A DNA stretch of 64,000 nucleotides, from assembly GCA_030035585.1 (NCBI GenBank), contig CM057462.1:142254734-142318733 (forward strand), written 5' to 3'. Shown here piece after piece: positions 45,665-58,204 of the stretch. Each line of letters starts with the position of its first letter. Position 1 is the first letter of the stretch. The position numbers and the translations under genes were made by a program. This DNA is from Dugong dugon. Lineage: Eukaryota > Chordata > Mammalia > Sirenia > Dugongidae. The notes below the pieces were generated by a model. That model had not been told where the DNA came from, ran no database searches, and saw only the letters and a list, made by a program, of their open reading frames with translations.

Positions 45665-45997
45665 ATCCAATCTGCTGTGTGATTTCCGGTTCCTTGGAGA
45701 TGACGGAGGGTCAAGGGAAGCTTTGCCATCTGCTACACTCAGAAAATGCCAATAACATACAGTGCCACCAGGAAAAAAAAAAAAAGAAGGAAAATCATTG
45801 TGAGCTAAGAAGCAATGTTTGGAGCAAACTTATTTTTATTTCATTGTTATGTCTAGTTACTTGTTAAAAAGTAAGCAAATTCTTCTTTAGGATAGTTTCT
45901 GATAGCCATGTAAGATAATTTTTCATTAAATAAAAATCAGTGTACAACTTACTGTGTATAATCAAAAACTTATTTGATGTGTCGAACCAATGATAAC

Positions 45998-46735
45998 GAG
46001 CCCTGGTGGTGCGGCTGTTACCGCAATAACGTGGATTGGAGCCGCCTGCCGAAACAGCCAATTCTGAGACAGTGGTGAGGTGAGCAGCAAGAGGTTTATT
46101 ATGTTATCGATATATAGGAGACAGAGGGGAATAGATTCCTTCAAAAAACCCGTCTCCCCCACTGGAGATCCGCTGAAGGCTTTTATAGGGGCAGGATTAT
46201 GAGTCTTGGAAGTTTGTGTTAGTTTCCCCTTGAGGTGGTCATGTCTCAGATGAGTTAATCTTCTACTGGGATTCTTGGGGGTTAGCTGGCGACATTTTGG
46301 GGATTATCTGGTGACATTCTTGGGGATTATCTGGCAACATCCTGGTTTTTCTTGTCCCAAGATGGGTGCTTTGTTTGGTTTTCATCCGTAGATCATTAGC
46401 ACTTGTTTTCCACCCTCCAAGGAGGAACATCAGTTAATCTTAAACCTTTTGTAGAGACTGGTGAAATAAGATCATGAGACAACGCGGCAGTTAGCAATGG
46501 GGAGTAAATAATAGTGAGCCAGGCCTGTGCAGCCTCTTCCACAGTGGTTAAGCTCTTGATTGCTAACTGAAAGGTTGGCAGTTGGAACACATCAGTGGCT
46601 CTGTGGGAAAAAGATGTGGTAGTCTGCTTCTGTAAAGATTACAGCCTTGGAAACCCTATGGGGCAATTCTACTCTGTCTTATTAGGTCCCTGTGAGTCTA
46701 AATCGACCCATGGCAATGGATTTGGTTTACGGGTA
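45998..46735 (+). mobile_element. AfroSINE split by an LTR
   Basis: The head GAGCCCTGGTGGTGCGGC (45998-46015) is separated from the rest (GTGGTTAAGCTCTTGATTGC, 46544 onward, to GGCAATGGATTTGG) by about 525 bp of LTR. Confidence 0.82.
46016..46543 (-). mobile_element. Solo LTR, class I-like, fossil
   Basis: On the minus strand it reads from TGTGGAAGAG to CGGTAACA, with CTATAAAAGCC as TATA box (46178-46188) and AATAAACC as poly-A signal (46099-46106), a compact gamma-type LTR. It sits inside an AfroSINE, so it is younger than that SINE. Borders are uncertain by a few bases and no exact TSD was read. Confidence 0.7.
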
Positions 46736-48385
46736 AACAATGGTAAAGATTAAATAAATGTTTATTGAGTTAATGAATTGATGTTGGGCTTTAGACAGAA
46801 CTGGCACACTGGTAGGATGGCCCAAGAAAAGCATATTTGCAGGTGCCTCATGAAGGAACTTGGCCTAAGGGAAGGTGGAGCCAGGGATGAAGATCTTAAC
46901 CTTATAACAGATCTAAATCCTCAGACAGGAATCTTGAGAAGAGTTCTGGCTGCTATTAAAGTCCATACCAGCTCTCCTGAACCTATATCTGCGTCCCAGG
47001 GAAAAACAAGATGTAAATAAAGACTGAAAAAAGTAGTTATACTTAATTCTAAAATCCATTGAGGCCCACTAAAAAAGTGCGGTACAAAAGAGAATCATAT
47101 TCTTCCCAACTCCACCCTTTTCACTCTTTGCTTTGTATGGCATGGGCCAACATAAAGCTTCAATAGTCAGAGGACTCAGTGAGGCTCCCAAAAGAGAGAT
47201 ACTGGGCCCTGTTGGGCAGCTGGACTGACAATGACCCCGAAAGAAGGAGCACCCATACTATAGGAAACTGTGCACCAGGGAGAAAGCAGCAGAGTTACCT
47301 CAGAGTCTGGTTGGTAGAATATTCAGAGAGCATTGGCGTATTCTGCTTGAGAAGTGGAATGTTGGGTATAGGCAAAGCTTGAAGGAATTGCTATGGACTT
47401 GGTAGAGTACTAAAGTCAGCAGATAGGTGAAAGAACTGGCATAATATATGGATACTAAGTTTAAAGTGTACTTACACATACCCCATAAGATGCTGAGGAA
47501 TGAGGAAATGCTGTTTATAGAGCATAAGCTCATTTATTTAAGGTTAGTCTGAATTTTCCAACTGTCTTAAAAGAAGTGAGAAAATTAGTAGATCATATGA
47601 GGATTTATTTTAACAGTATGGAAGTGAATAAATTAGTCATTTTGTAAGTGCCTTCCTCCTACAATATTAGCATGGACAGAATTCCATTCTATTGCAGTTT
47701 CTAGCTCTACAAAAAGGATTTATAAGGCAATGAAACCCTGAAAATGCAGTCCATCTCAGACTAATATACCACTATGTAGTTAACGAAAAGAAGCAGAGGC
47801 TAAGAACAAGCACCTGTGGCTCAATGCCCAAAAGTTTTATTTCCTTGAATAAAACTGCTGGAGATCAACACCTGCGTATTTTCCAACATGATCTCATTTT
47901 ATAATGGTCTTCTGGCGAGTATACTCTGGTTCCAGGTGTCATTATCTTTCCACTCTTTGGCATCTAGAAATGTAGCATTTGCATGACAAATGATGACATG
48001 CCTTTTGGCAGTGGAAGGCCATTCTGCAGTGGAAAGATATGCAGAAAGGGACCTGCAGCTGAGGCCAGTTTAACATCATTCTTATCGGCTTGGCTAGCTC
48101 CTTTTGGACTTTTCTCTGTATCTGTGGCGTAGAGGACCTCTATCTACCCCTTCACATTGCAATTGTGGCAATAAACAGCAAGCAAAGAAGTTCCTTCTCC
48201 TCTGTGAGTTAAATCTGCTTTTATGCTCATCATCCAGCAGACACTTCTGCTACATAAATGGAACAATCTATTTGCGAAACACTTAAAATAGGTCAGTGAT
48301 GACACATCTTAATATTCCTCCAGCTCTTTTGAAGTATTTTTGAAAATTGAAACACAACCCTCCTCCATTGGTGCTGATCAAGTTT
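46736..48385. other. Unassigned stretch with a repeated block
   Basis: No gene recognised. The block at 47409-47517 recurs at 48942-49046. The segment at 48090-48220 (CAATAAACAGCAAGC) may be the poly-A side of an LTR, but this is weak. Confidence 0.35.
47409..47517 (+). repeat. Diverged direct repeat, unit A
   Basis: Shares GGATACTAAGTTTAA and most of 109 bp with 48942-49046. Confidence 0.75.
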
Positions 48386-48390
48386 TGTTG

Positions 48391-48755
48391 TTGTTGTTAG
48401 GTGCCATCAAGTTGGTTCCGACTCATAGTTACCCTGTATTCAACAGAACAAAACATTGCTGATGCTGTACCAACCTCACAATCGTTGCCATGTTTAAGCC
48501 CATTGTTGCAGCCACTGTGTCAATCCATCTGATTGAGGGTCTTCCTCTTTTTCACTGACCCTCTACTTTACCAAGCATGATGTCCTTCTCCAGGGACTGG
48601 TCCCTCTTGATAACATGTCCAAAGTACACAAAATGAAGTCTTGCCATCTTCCCTTCTAAGGAGCATTTTGGCTGTGCTTATTCCAAGACAGATTTGTTTG
48701 TTCTTCAGGCAGTCCATAGTATATTCAATATTGTTCACCCCAACACCAGGTTTTG
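48391..48755 (-). mobile_element. RTE LINE 3' end fragment
   Basis: GTTGTTGTTGTTAGGTGCCA to TATTCAATATTGTTCACCCC, antisense of the RTE C-terminus and 3' tail. Confidence 0.9.
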
Positions 48756-48941
48756 CACATTCTTAATACTTCCCTACCCAAAGGTATATGGACAGAATGA
48801 TAAAGTAGGGAAAAGTTTTATCCATTAGGCATGCAGGTAGACCACCCTTTATTTCCCCACTTTTAAACTACTATTTTATTTCAAAATAGTCACTTGGAAC
48901 AAAAATTGTGCAGAAAGTATTTATGAGGACTTGAAAGAGGG

Positions 48942-49046
48942 CTGAAGTCAGCAGACTGTTGAAAGAATTGGCATATAATATGGATACTAAGTTTAAGTGT
49001 TCTTACACGTACCCCAAAGGATGTTGAGGAATGGGGAAATGCTATT
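48942..49046 (+). repeat. Diverged direct repeat, unit B
   Basis: Roughly 85% like unit A by eye. Confidence 0.75.
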
Positions 49047-49261
49047 TTTGTTTTTCCTTAAGTACAGGGAAAGGTGAGAACAGAGCAGTTTGTAAATGGT
49101 CTTTTGTGAGTAGATGAAAAAGGAGAAAGCAAAGTAAAATGGATGGAGGCATACATGGGTCAGAGTTAGAACTAAAAAACCTGAAAAGCCAATTTTGAAA
49201 TCATAGGAAAAGAAAAAATTCTTAAATTGAGAGGTTAAATTGATGATACCTCATTTATTCA

Positions 49262-49440
49262 CTAGATAAATGTTTACTAAATCCTTACCATGTGCACCAT
49301 GCTGGATGCTAGAAGCAAACTGCCTGTCTTCAAAGAGATAAACTTATTGGGGAGAGAAAAGTTCTAAATATACAGAATAGCTGCCAAGTATAATTGTTGT
49401 ATTATCAAAAGAAAAGAGACTCTATAATGCTCACAAAGCA
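49262..49440 (+). mobile_element. L2/MIR-like old fragment
   Basis: TAAATGTTTACTAAATCCTTACC then CATGCTGGATGCTAGAAGC resembles antisense L2 3' sequence. Tentative. Confidence 0.4.
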
Positions 49441-50027
49441 GTTTAAGTACCTTTAAGATTTTACCTATGTCCAAATTTAGTTTACAGAATTACACATTTA
49501 TATTCCCAGCCAAGACTTATTTTCTGAGATTCAAGTATCCACCTGTATACTCAACATCTCCACTTGGATGTTTCTAGGGCACATAAGACTCAACATGTTT
49601 AAGAACAAACTCATGACTTTCTTACAAAAACAACTCCTGTTTTAATGTTCTATATCTTATTTAACGATCCTACCATGCATTCAATTGCAAAAAACAAAAC
49701 AAAACAAAAAACCAAACAACAACAAAATAAAAAAATTCTGTGTCCCTAAGAATCAGGTATGGAATTTCCCTTTTCCTCAGCCACATATCTAATTCACCAC
49801 CAATTCTTACCTCTTGTAGCTTTCGAATTTCTTAAATCTGGGTAAATTTCCATCTCCAGTGCCTGTATTGTATTCCAAGCTATCTCTTTCATCATTTGGA
49901 TTCCTTCGTATCCTATAGATTTGTCTTCTCCCATTCACTCTGAGCTCTTCCAATTCTTCATCCATACTGCAGGCAGGTTGAATTAATCAAAATGTGAGTC
50001 ATATGTTACCTTTCTAAAGGAAACCTG

Positions 50028-51040
50028 TTTTTTTTTTTTTTTTTTTTAATTTTTTATTGTGCTTTAAGTGAAAGTTTACAGTTCAAGTTAGTTTCTAATA
50101 CAAAAATTTATACACAGGTTGTTATGTGACCCTAGTTGCTCTCCCCGTAATGTGACAGCACACTCCTCCTTTACACCTCAGATTTCCCATGTCCATTCAA
50201 CCAGCTCCGATCCCTTTCTGCCTTCTCATCTCACCTGTGGATAGCAGCTGCCTATTTAGTCTCATGTATCTACTTGAACCAAGAAGCACACTCTTCATGA
50301 GTATCATTTTATGTCTTATAGTTCAGTCTAATCTTTGTTTGAAGAGTTGGCTTCAGGAATGGTTTCAGTTCTGGGTTAACAGAGAGTCTGGGTTCATGTC
50401 TTCCAGGGTTCCTCCAGCTCAGTCAGACCATTAAGTCTGGTCTTTTTACTAGAATTTGAGTTCTGCACCCCACCTTTCTCCTGCTCCATCAGGGATTCTC
50501 TGTTGTATTCCCTGTCAGGGAGGTCGTTGGTGGTAGCTGGGTACCATCTAGTTCTTCTGGTCTCAGGCTGATGCAGTCTCTGGTTTATGGGGCCCTTTCT
50601 GTCTCTTGGGCTAATATTCCTTGTGTCTTTGGTGTTCTTCATTCTCCTTTACTTCAAGAGGGTTGGGACCAATTGATGCATCTTAGATGGCTGCTTGCTA
50701 GCTTTTAAGACCCCAGACACCATTCACCAAAGTGGGATGCAGAACATTTTCTTAATAAACTTTGTTATGCCAATTGACCTATATATCCCCTGAAACCATA
50801 GTCCCCAGATCTCTGCCCCTGCTACTCTGTCCCTTGAAGTGTTTGGTTGTATTCAGGAAACTTACTAGCTTTTGGTTTAGTCCAGTTGTGCTGACTTCCC
50901 CTGTATTGTGTGTTGTCCTTCCCTTCACCTAAGATCATTTTTGTCTACTATCTAGTTAGTGAATAACCCTCTCCCTCCCTCCCCACCCTCGTAACCATCA
51001 AAGAATGCTTTCTTCTGTGTTTAAACCTTTTCTTGAGTTC
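50028..51040 (-). other. L1 3' UTR
   Basis: From the poly-A to the ORF2 stop. Unlike the 20311 L1, it has no doubled tail motif. Confidence 0.85.
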
Positions 51041-53574
51041 CTATAATAGTGGTCTCATACAATATTTGTCCTTCTGTGACTGACTAACTTCACTCAGAGT
51101 AATGCCTTCCACATTCATCCATGTTATGAGATGTTTCACAGATTCATCGTTGTTCTTTATCATTGTGTAGTATTCCATTGTGTGAATATACCATAATTTC
51201 TTTATCCATTCGTCATTTGATGGGCACCTAAGTTGTTTCCATCTTTTAGCTATTGTGAACAATGTTGCAATGAACATGAGTGTACATATATCTATTTGTG
51301 TGAAGGCTGTTATTTCTCTAGTATATATTTTAACAAGTGGGATTTCTGGATAGTTTGATACTTCTAGCTTTTTAAGGAAGTGCCAAATCAATTTCCAAAG
51401 TGGTTGTACCATTTTACATTCACACCAGCAGTGTATAAGTGTTCCAGTCTCTCCACAACCTCTCCAACATTTATTGTTCTGTGTTTTTTGGATTAATGCT
51501 AGCCTCATGGGGGTGAGATGGTAGCTCATTGCAGTTTTGATTTGCATTTCTCTTCTGGCTAATGATTGCAAGCATTTCCTCATGTATCTGTTAGCCACCT
51601 GAATGTCTTCTTTGGTGAAGTGCCCGTTCATATCCTTTGTCCATTTTTTAATCAAGTTATTTGTCTTTTTGTTGTTGAGGTTTTGCAGTATCTTGTAGAT
51701 TTTAGAGATTAGACCCTGATCGGATATGTCATGGCCAAAAATTTTTCCTAGTCTGTAGGTTGTCTTTTTACTCTTTTGGTGAAGTCTTTTGATGAGCATA
51801 AGTGTTTGATTTTTAGGAGCTCCCAGTCATGTGGTTTTTCTTCTGGTGTTTGTGTACTGTTAGTAATGTTTTGTATTCTGTTTATGCCATGTATTAGGGC
51901 TCCTAGCGTTGTCCCTATTTTTTCTTCTATGATGTTTATCTTTTTAGATTTTCTATTTAGGTCTTTGATCCTTTTGAGTTAGGTTTTATACATAGTGTGA
52001 GGTATGGGTCTTGCTTCACTTTTTTGAGGATGAATATCTAGTTATGCCAGCACCATTTGTTAAAGAGACTGTCTTTTCTCCATTTAAGGGACTTTGGTCA
52101 TTTGTCACTTATCAGCTGCTCATAGGTGTATGAATTTACTTCTGGATTCTCAATTCTGTACCATTTGTCTCTGTATTTGTTGTTGTATCAGTACCAGGCT
52201 GTTTTGACTACTTTGGCAGTATAATACATTCTAAAATCAGGTAGTATGAGGCCTCCCTCTTTGTTCTTCTTCTTTAGTAATGCTTTACTTACCCAGGGCC
52301 TCTTCTCTTTCCATATGAAGTTGGTGATTTGTTTCTCCATCTCATTAAAAAATGCCTTCAGAATTTGGATCGAGATTGCATTGTATCTGTAGATTGCTTT
52401 GAGTTGAACTGACATTTTCACAAAGTTGAGTCTTCCTGTTCATGAGCAACGTATGTTTTTCCACTTATGTAGGTCTCTTTTGGTATCTTACAGTAGTGTC
52501 TTGTAGTTTTCTTTGTATAGGTCTTATACATATATGGTTAGATTTAGTCCTAAATATTTTATCTTCTTGGGGGCTATTGTAAATGGTATAGATTTGGTGA
52601 TATCCTCTTTGAAGTTCTCTTTATTGGTGTAGAGGAATTCAACTGATTTTTGTATGTTTTTCTTGTATCTATGCCTAGAATGACAACTTGAAGAGGAACG
52701 GCATTGCATTCATCGTCAAAAAGAACATTTCAAGATCTATCCTGAGATACAATGCTGTCAGTGATAGGATAATATCCATACATCTATGAGGAAGAACAGT
52801 TAATACGACTATTATTCAAATGTACGCACCAACCACTAAGGCCAAAGAGGAAGAAATTGGAAATTTTTACCAACCTCTGCAGTCTGAAATTGATCGAACA
52901 TGCAATCAGGATGCACTGATTGGAATGTGAAAGTTGGAAACAAAGAAGAAGGATCTGTAGTTGGAAAATATGACCTTGCTGGTAGAAATAACATGGAGAT
53001 CACATGATAGAATTTAGCAAGGCCAATTACTTCTTCGTTGCAAGTACATTTCTTCAGCAACATAAATGGTGACTATACACATTTATCTTGCCAGATGGAA
53101 TACAGAGGAATCAAATGGACTACATCTCTGGAAAGAGATGATGGAGAAGCTCAATATCATCAGTCAGAAAAAGGGCAGGGCCGACTGTGGATCAGATCAT
53201 CAGTTATTCATACACAAGTTCAAGTTGAAATGAAGAAAATTAGAACAAGTCCACAAGAGCCAAAGTACAACCTTGAGTATATCCCCCCTGAATTTAGAGA
53301 CCATTTCAAGAATAGATTTGATGCATTGAACACTAATGACAGAAGACCAGATGAGTTGTGGAATGACATCAAGGCATCATATATGAAGAAAGCAAGAGTT
53401 CATTAAAAAGACAGGAGAGAAAGAAAAGACCAAAATGGATGTCCGAAGAGACTCTGAAACTTGCTCTTGAACATCAGGTAGGTACAGCAAAAGGAAAAAA
53501 ATAATTAAATAAAAGAACAGAACAGAAGATTTCAAAGGGCAGCTCGAGAAGACAAAGTAAAGTATTATGATGAC

Positions 53575-54060
53575 TTGTGCAAAGACCTGGAGATAGAAAA
53601 CCAGAAGGAAAGAACACACTCAGCATTTCTCAAACTCAAAGAATTGAAGAAAAATTTCAAGCCTCAAGTTGCAATACTGAAGGATTCTACAGGGATATTA
53701 TTAAATGATGTAGGAAGCATCAAAGGAAGATGGAAGGAATACACAGAGTCAGTATACCGGAAAGAATTGGTCAATGTTCATCCATTTCAGGAGGTAACAT
53801 ATGATCAGGAATTGATGGTGCTGAAAGAAGAAGTCCAAGTTGCACTGAAGGCATTGGTGAAAAACAAGTCTCCAGGAATTATAGATTACTACTTGAGATG
53901 TTTCAATGAACGGATGCAGCAATGGAAGTGCTCAGTCATCTATGCCAAGAAATTTGGAAGACAGCTACGTGGCCAACTAACTGGAAGAGATCCATATTTA
54001 TGCCTATTCCCAAGAAAGGTGATCCAACTGAAGGCAGAAATTATTGAACAATATCATTAA
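53575..54060 (+). pseudogene. RTE reverse transcriptase, N-terminal part
   Basis: 161 open codons with KNFKPQVAILKDSTG, GRWKEYTESVY and LKEEVQVALKALVKNKSPG, the region before the RT palm in RTE elements. The downstream part continues in other frames, so it is not one working gene. Confidence 0.85.
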
Positions 54061-54690
54061 TATGACATGCAAGCAAAATTTTGCTGAAGATAATTCAAAA
54101 ATGATTGCAGCAGTATATTGACAGGGAACTGACAGAAATTTAAGCCAGATTCAGAAGAGGAGGTGGAACCAAGGATATCATTGCTGATGTCAGATGGATC
54201 AAGGCTAAAAGCAGAGAATAACGGAAAGATGTTAACCTGTGTTTTATTGACTATGCTAAGGCATTCGACTGCATGGCTAATGACAAATATGGATAACATT
54301 GTGGAGAATGGGAATTCTGGAACACTTAATTATGCTCATGAGGAATCTGTACATGAATCAAGAGGCAGTTATTGGAACAGAAGAAGCGAATACTGCAAGG
54401 TTTAAAGTCAGGAAAGGTGTGTGTCAGGGTTGTATCCTTTCAACGTATCTATTCAGTCTGTATGCTGAGCAAATAATCTGAGAAGCTGGACTATATGAAG
54501 AACGGGGCATCAGGATAGGAGGAAGACTTATTAACAACCTGTGTTATACAGATGACACAACCTTGCTTGCTGAAAGTGAAGAGGACTTGAAGCACTTACT
54601 GATGAAGATAAAGATCACAGCCTTAAGTATGGATTACACCTCAATATAAAGAAAACAAAAATCCTCACAACTGGACCAATAAGCAACATC

Positions 54691-55191
54691 ATGATAAACG
54701 GAGAAAACATTGAGATTGTCAAGGATTTCATTTTACTTGGATGCACAATCAACATCCATGGAAGCAGCAGTCAAGAAATCAAAAGATGGATTGCATTGGG
54801 CAAATTGGCTGCAAAAGACCTCTTTAAAATGTTGAAAAGGACAGATGTCACCTTTAGGACAAAGGTGTGCCTGACCCAAGCCATCGTATTTTCAATCATC
54901 TCATATGCATGCAAAAGGTGGACAATAAATAAGGAAAACCAAAGAAGAATTGACGCCTTTGAATTGTGGTGTTGGCAAAGAATATTGAATATACCATGGA
55001 TTTCCAAAAGAATGAACAAATCTGTCTTGGAAGAAGTACAACAACAAGAACTCTCCTTAGAAGCAAGGATGGTGAGATTACCTCCCACACACTTTGAACA
55101 TATTATCAGCAGGGATCAGTCCCTGGAGAAGGACATCATGCTTGGTAGAGGGTCAGTGAAAAAGAGGAAGACCCTCCACAAGATGGATTGA
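54691..55191 (+). pseudogene. RTE C-terminal region
   Basis: 166 open codons, MINGENIEIVKDFILLG to KKRKTLHKMD. It corresponds to the RTE thumb/C-terminal part, seen also at 31207-31845 and antisense at 63465-63680. It is the longest intact RTE piece here. Confidence 0.88.
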
Positions 55192-57273
55192 CACAGATGC
55201 TGCAACAGTGGGCTCAAGCATAGCAACAACTGTGAGGATGGCGCAGGGCTCGGCAGTGTTTCGTTCTCTTGTGCATGGGGTCCTTAGGAGTCAGAGCCGA
55301 CTTGATTGCACCTAACAACAACAACATCTTATATCCTGATACTTTGCGGAAATCTTCTATTAGCTCTAGTAGTTTTCTTGTGGATTCTTTGGGGTTTTCT
55401 ATGTATAATATCATACCATCTGTAAATAGGGATACTTTTACTTTTTCCTTACTAATTTGGTAGACCTGTATTTCTTTTTCTAGCCTAATTGCCCTGGCTA
55501 GGACCTCCAGCACAGTGTTGAATAAGAGTGTTGATAAAGTGCATCCTTGTCTCAAGGGGAATGCTTTCAGACTCTCTCCAGTTAGGATGATGTTGGCTTT
55601 GTTTAAATGCCATTTCTTATGTTGAGGAATTTCACTTCTATTCCTATTTTGCTGAGAGTTTTCATCATGAACAGTGTTGGACTTTGTCAAATGCCTTGTC
55701 TGCATAGATTGATAAGATCATCTGGTTCTTGTCTTTTGTTTTATTAATATGATGGATTACATTGATTGTTTTTCTAATGTTGAACCATCCCTGCATACCT
55801 GGTATGAGTTCGACTCAGTCATGGTGAATTTTTTTTTTTTTTTTGATACGTCGTTGAATTCTATTGGCTAGAATTTTGTTAAGGATTTCTGCGTCAATGT
55901 TCATGAGGGATATTGGTCTGTAATTTTCTTTTTTTGTGATATCTTTACTTTGTTTTGGTATCAGCATTATGCTGGCTTCATAGAATGAGTTTGGGAGTAT
56001 TTCATCCTTTTCTATGCTCTGAAATACCTTTAGTAGTAGTGGGGTTAACTCTTCTCTGAAAGTCTGGTAGAATTCTCCAGTGGAACCATCCGTGACTGGG
56101 CTTTTTGTTGTTGTATTTTTTTTTAATTACCTTGTCAATGTCTTCTTTTGTTATAGGTTTATTTAATTGTTCCACCTCTGTTTGTGTTAGTTTAAGTAGG
56201 TAGTGAGTTTCTAGAAGTTTGCCCATTTCTTCTAGTTTTTCAAATTTCTTAGAGTACAATTTTTCATAGTATTCTGTTATGATTCTTTTAATTTCAGTTG
56301 GGTGTGCTGTGATATTACCCATCTCATTTCTTATATGGGTTATTTGCTTCCTCTCCTGTTTTTCTCTTGTCACTTTGTCCAATGGTTTATCGATTTTGTT
56401 GATCTTTTCAAAGAACCAGCTTTTGGTCTTGTTAACTCTTTCAATTGTTTTTCTATTCTCTATTACATTTAATTCTGCTCTAATTTTTATTATTTCCTTT
56501 CTTCTGGTGCCAGAGGGCTTCTTTTACTGCTCTCTTTCTATTTGTTTGAGTTGTAGGATTAATATTTTTATTTTGGTCCTTTAATCTTTTTGGATGTGTG
56601 TATTTATTGCTATAAATTGACCACCGAGCACTGCTTTTGCTGTGTCCCAAAGGTCCTGGTAGGATGTGTTTTCATTCTTATTTGATTCTGTGAATTTCTT
56701 TATTCTGTCCTTAATTTCTTCTATAACTCAGTAATTTCTGAGCAAGGTGTTGTTCAGTTTCCATGCATCTGATTTTTTTCCTTGCTTTTTCTGTTATTGA
56801 TTTCTACTTCTATGGCTTTATGGTCAGAAAAGATGCTTTGTAATATTTTGATGCTTTGGATTCTGTTAATGCTTGCTTTATTGCCTAATATGAGGCTTTA
56901 TTCTGGAGAATGTTCCATGTGTGTTGGAAAAGAAAGTATACTTGGCTGTTGTTGGATGAACTGTTCTGTATATGTCTATGAGATCAAGTTGGTTGATTGT
57001 AGCATTTAGATCTTCTGTGTCCTTACAGAGTTTCTTTCTGGATGTTCTGTCCTTCACCGAAAGTAGTATGTTGAAGTTTCCTACTATTATTGTGGAGCTG
57101 TCTATCTCTCTTTTCAAAGCTACTAGAGTTTGTTTTATGTATTTTGGAGCCCTGTTGTTAGGCACATAAATATTTTTTATGGTTATGTCCTCCTGGTGTA
57201 TTAACCCTTTAATCATTATATGGTATCCTTCCTTATCCTTTGTAGTGGATTTTACTTTAAAGTCTATTTTGTC

Positions 57274-58204
57274 TTCTCGGGGAACATCTAGCTCAATTGG
57301 CATAACACGGTTTATAAAGACAATGTTCTACATTCTACCCTGGTGAGTAGTGTCTGGGGTCTTTAAAGCCTGTGAGCAGCCATCTAAGATACTCCACTGG
57401 TCTCATCCCTTCGGGAGCAAGGGAGAATGAAGAGAACAGGATACAAGGAAAAGATTAGTCCAAAGGACTAATGGACCACAGCTACTAAGGCCTCCACCAG
57501 ACTGAGTCCAGTACAGCTAGATGGTGCCCAGCTACCACCACTGACTACTCTGACCGGGATCACAACAGAGGGTTCTGGACAGAGGTGAAGAAGGATGTAG
57601 AACAAAATTCTAACTCACACAAAAAAGACCAGATTTGCTGGCCTAAAGGAGACTGGAGCAACCCCAAGAGTATGGCCCCCAGGCACCCTTTTAGCTCAGT
57701 GGTGAAGTCATTTCCGAGGTTCACTGTTCAGCTGGGGAGTGGGCAGCCCCATAAAACCAAATGGGACTAATGAGGCACAGCAGTCCAGGGATAAGGGCCA
57801 GAAGGCAAAAGGGGACAGGAAAGCTGGTGATAGGGAACCCAAGGTTGAGTAAGGATATTGTTGTGTTGTGAGATTGTTAACCATTGTCATAGGGCAAGAT
57901 GTGTAGTAACTGTTAAATGAGAAACTATTTTGTTCTGTAAGCCTTCATCTTAAGTGAGAGTAGCAGCACAGTTGGAAGAGCGTAGTAGATGTCACTGAAC
58001 TGTGCATGTAGAAAGTTTTGAAATGGTGTACCTTTGGCTATGTATATTTTCACCAAAAAAAAAAAAAAAAGGTCAAGAAGGGAGAGGGTTGACATGTTGT
58101 GGGGTTGTTAACCAATGTCATAAAACAATATGTGTACTACCCTTTCATGAGAAACTGTTTGTTCTGTGAGGCTTCACCTGAAGTACAATTTAAAAAAAGT
58201 AAAA
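57274..58204 (+). mobile_element. L1 3' UTR copy nested in L1 ORF2
   Basis: 5'-truncated L1 containing only 3' UTR, 931 bp, of the same subfamily as 20311-22591 (shared CATAACACGGTTTATAAAGA and AGGACTAATGGACCACAGCT). The doubled tail motif lies at about 57855-57955 and 58088-58190. Flanked by a perfect 16-bp TSD TAAAGTCTATTTTGTC (57258-57273 and 58205-58220). Confidence 0.96.

Larger units (their letters stand above)
52671..55326 (+). mobile_element. RTE/BovB-type LINE nested in L1
   Basis: Most of the RTE coding region plus the 3' end, missing only the 5' UTR and the first part of the endonuclease. Endonuclease: ATGTACGCACCAACCAC (52817). Middle: EYIPPEFRDHFKNRFDALN (53278). RT: LKEEVQVALKALVKNK (53820), the catalytic YTDDTTLLAE (from about 54545, A to T in YADD). 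C-terminal open stretch of 166 codons at 54691-55191, with RIDAFELWCWQRIL. It ends in CACCTAACAACAACAAC. Flanked by TCTTGTATCT (52661-52670) and TCTTATATCC (55327-55336), a TSD with one difference. Several frame changes make it inactive. Confidence 0.93.

Noticed and set aside
51041-51799. 252-codon antisense frame as a host gene
   Set aside because: It is the C-terminus of L1 ORF2 ([18 protein letters not shown]).
54691-55191. 166-codon frame as a host gene
   Set aside because: It matches the RTE C-terminal region and lies inside an RTE with a TSD.
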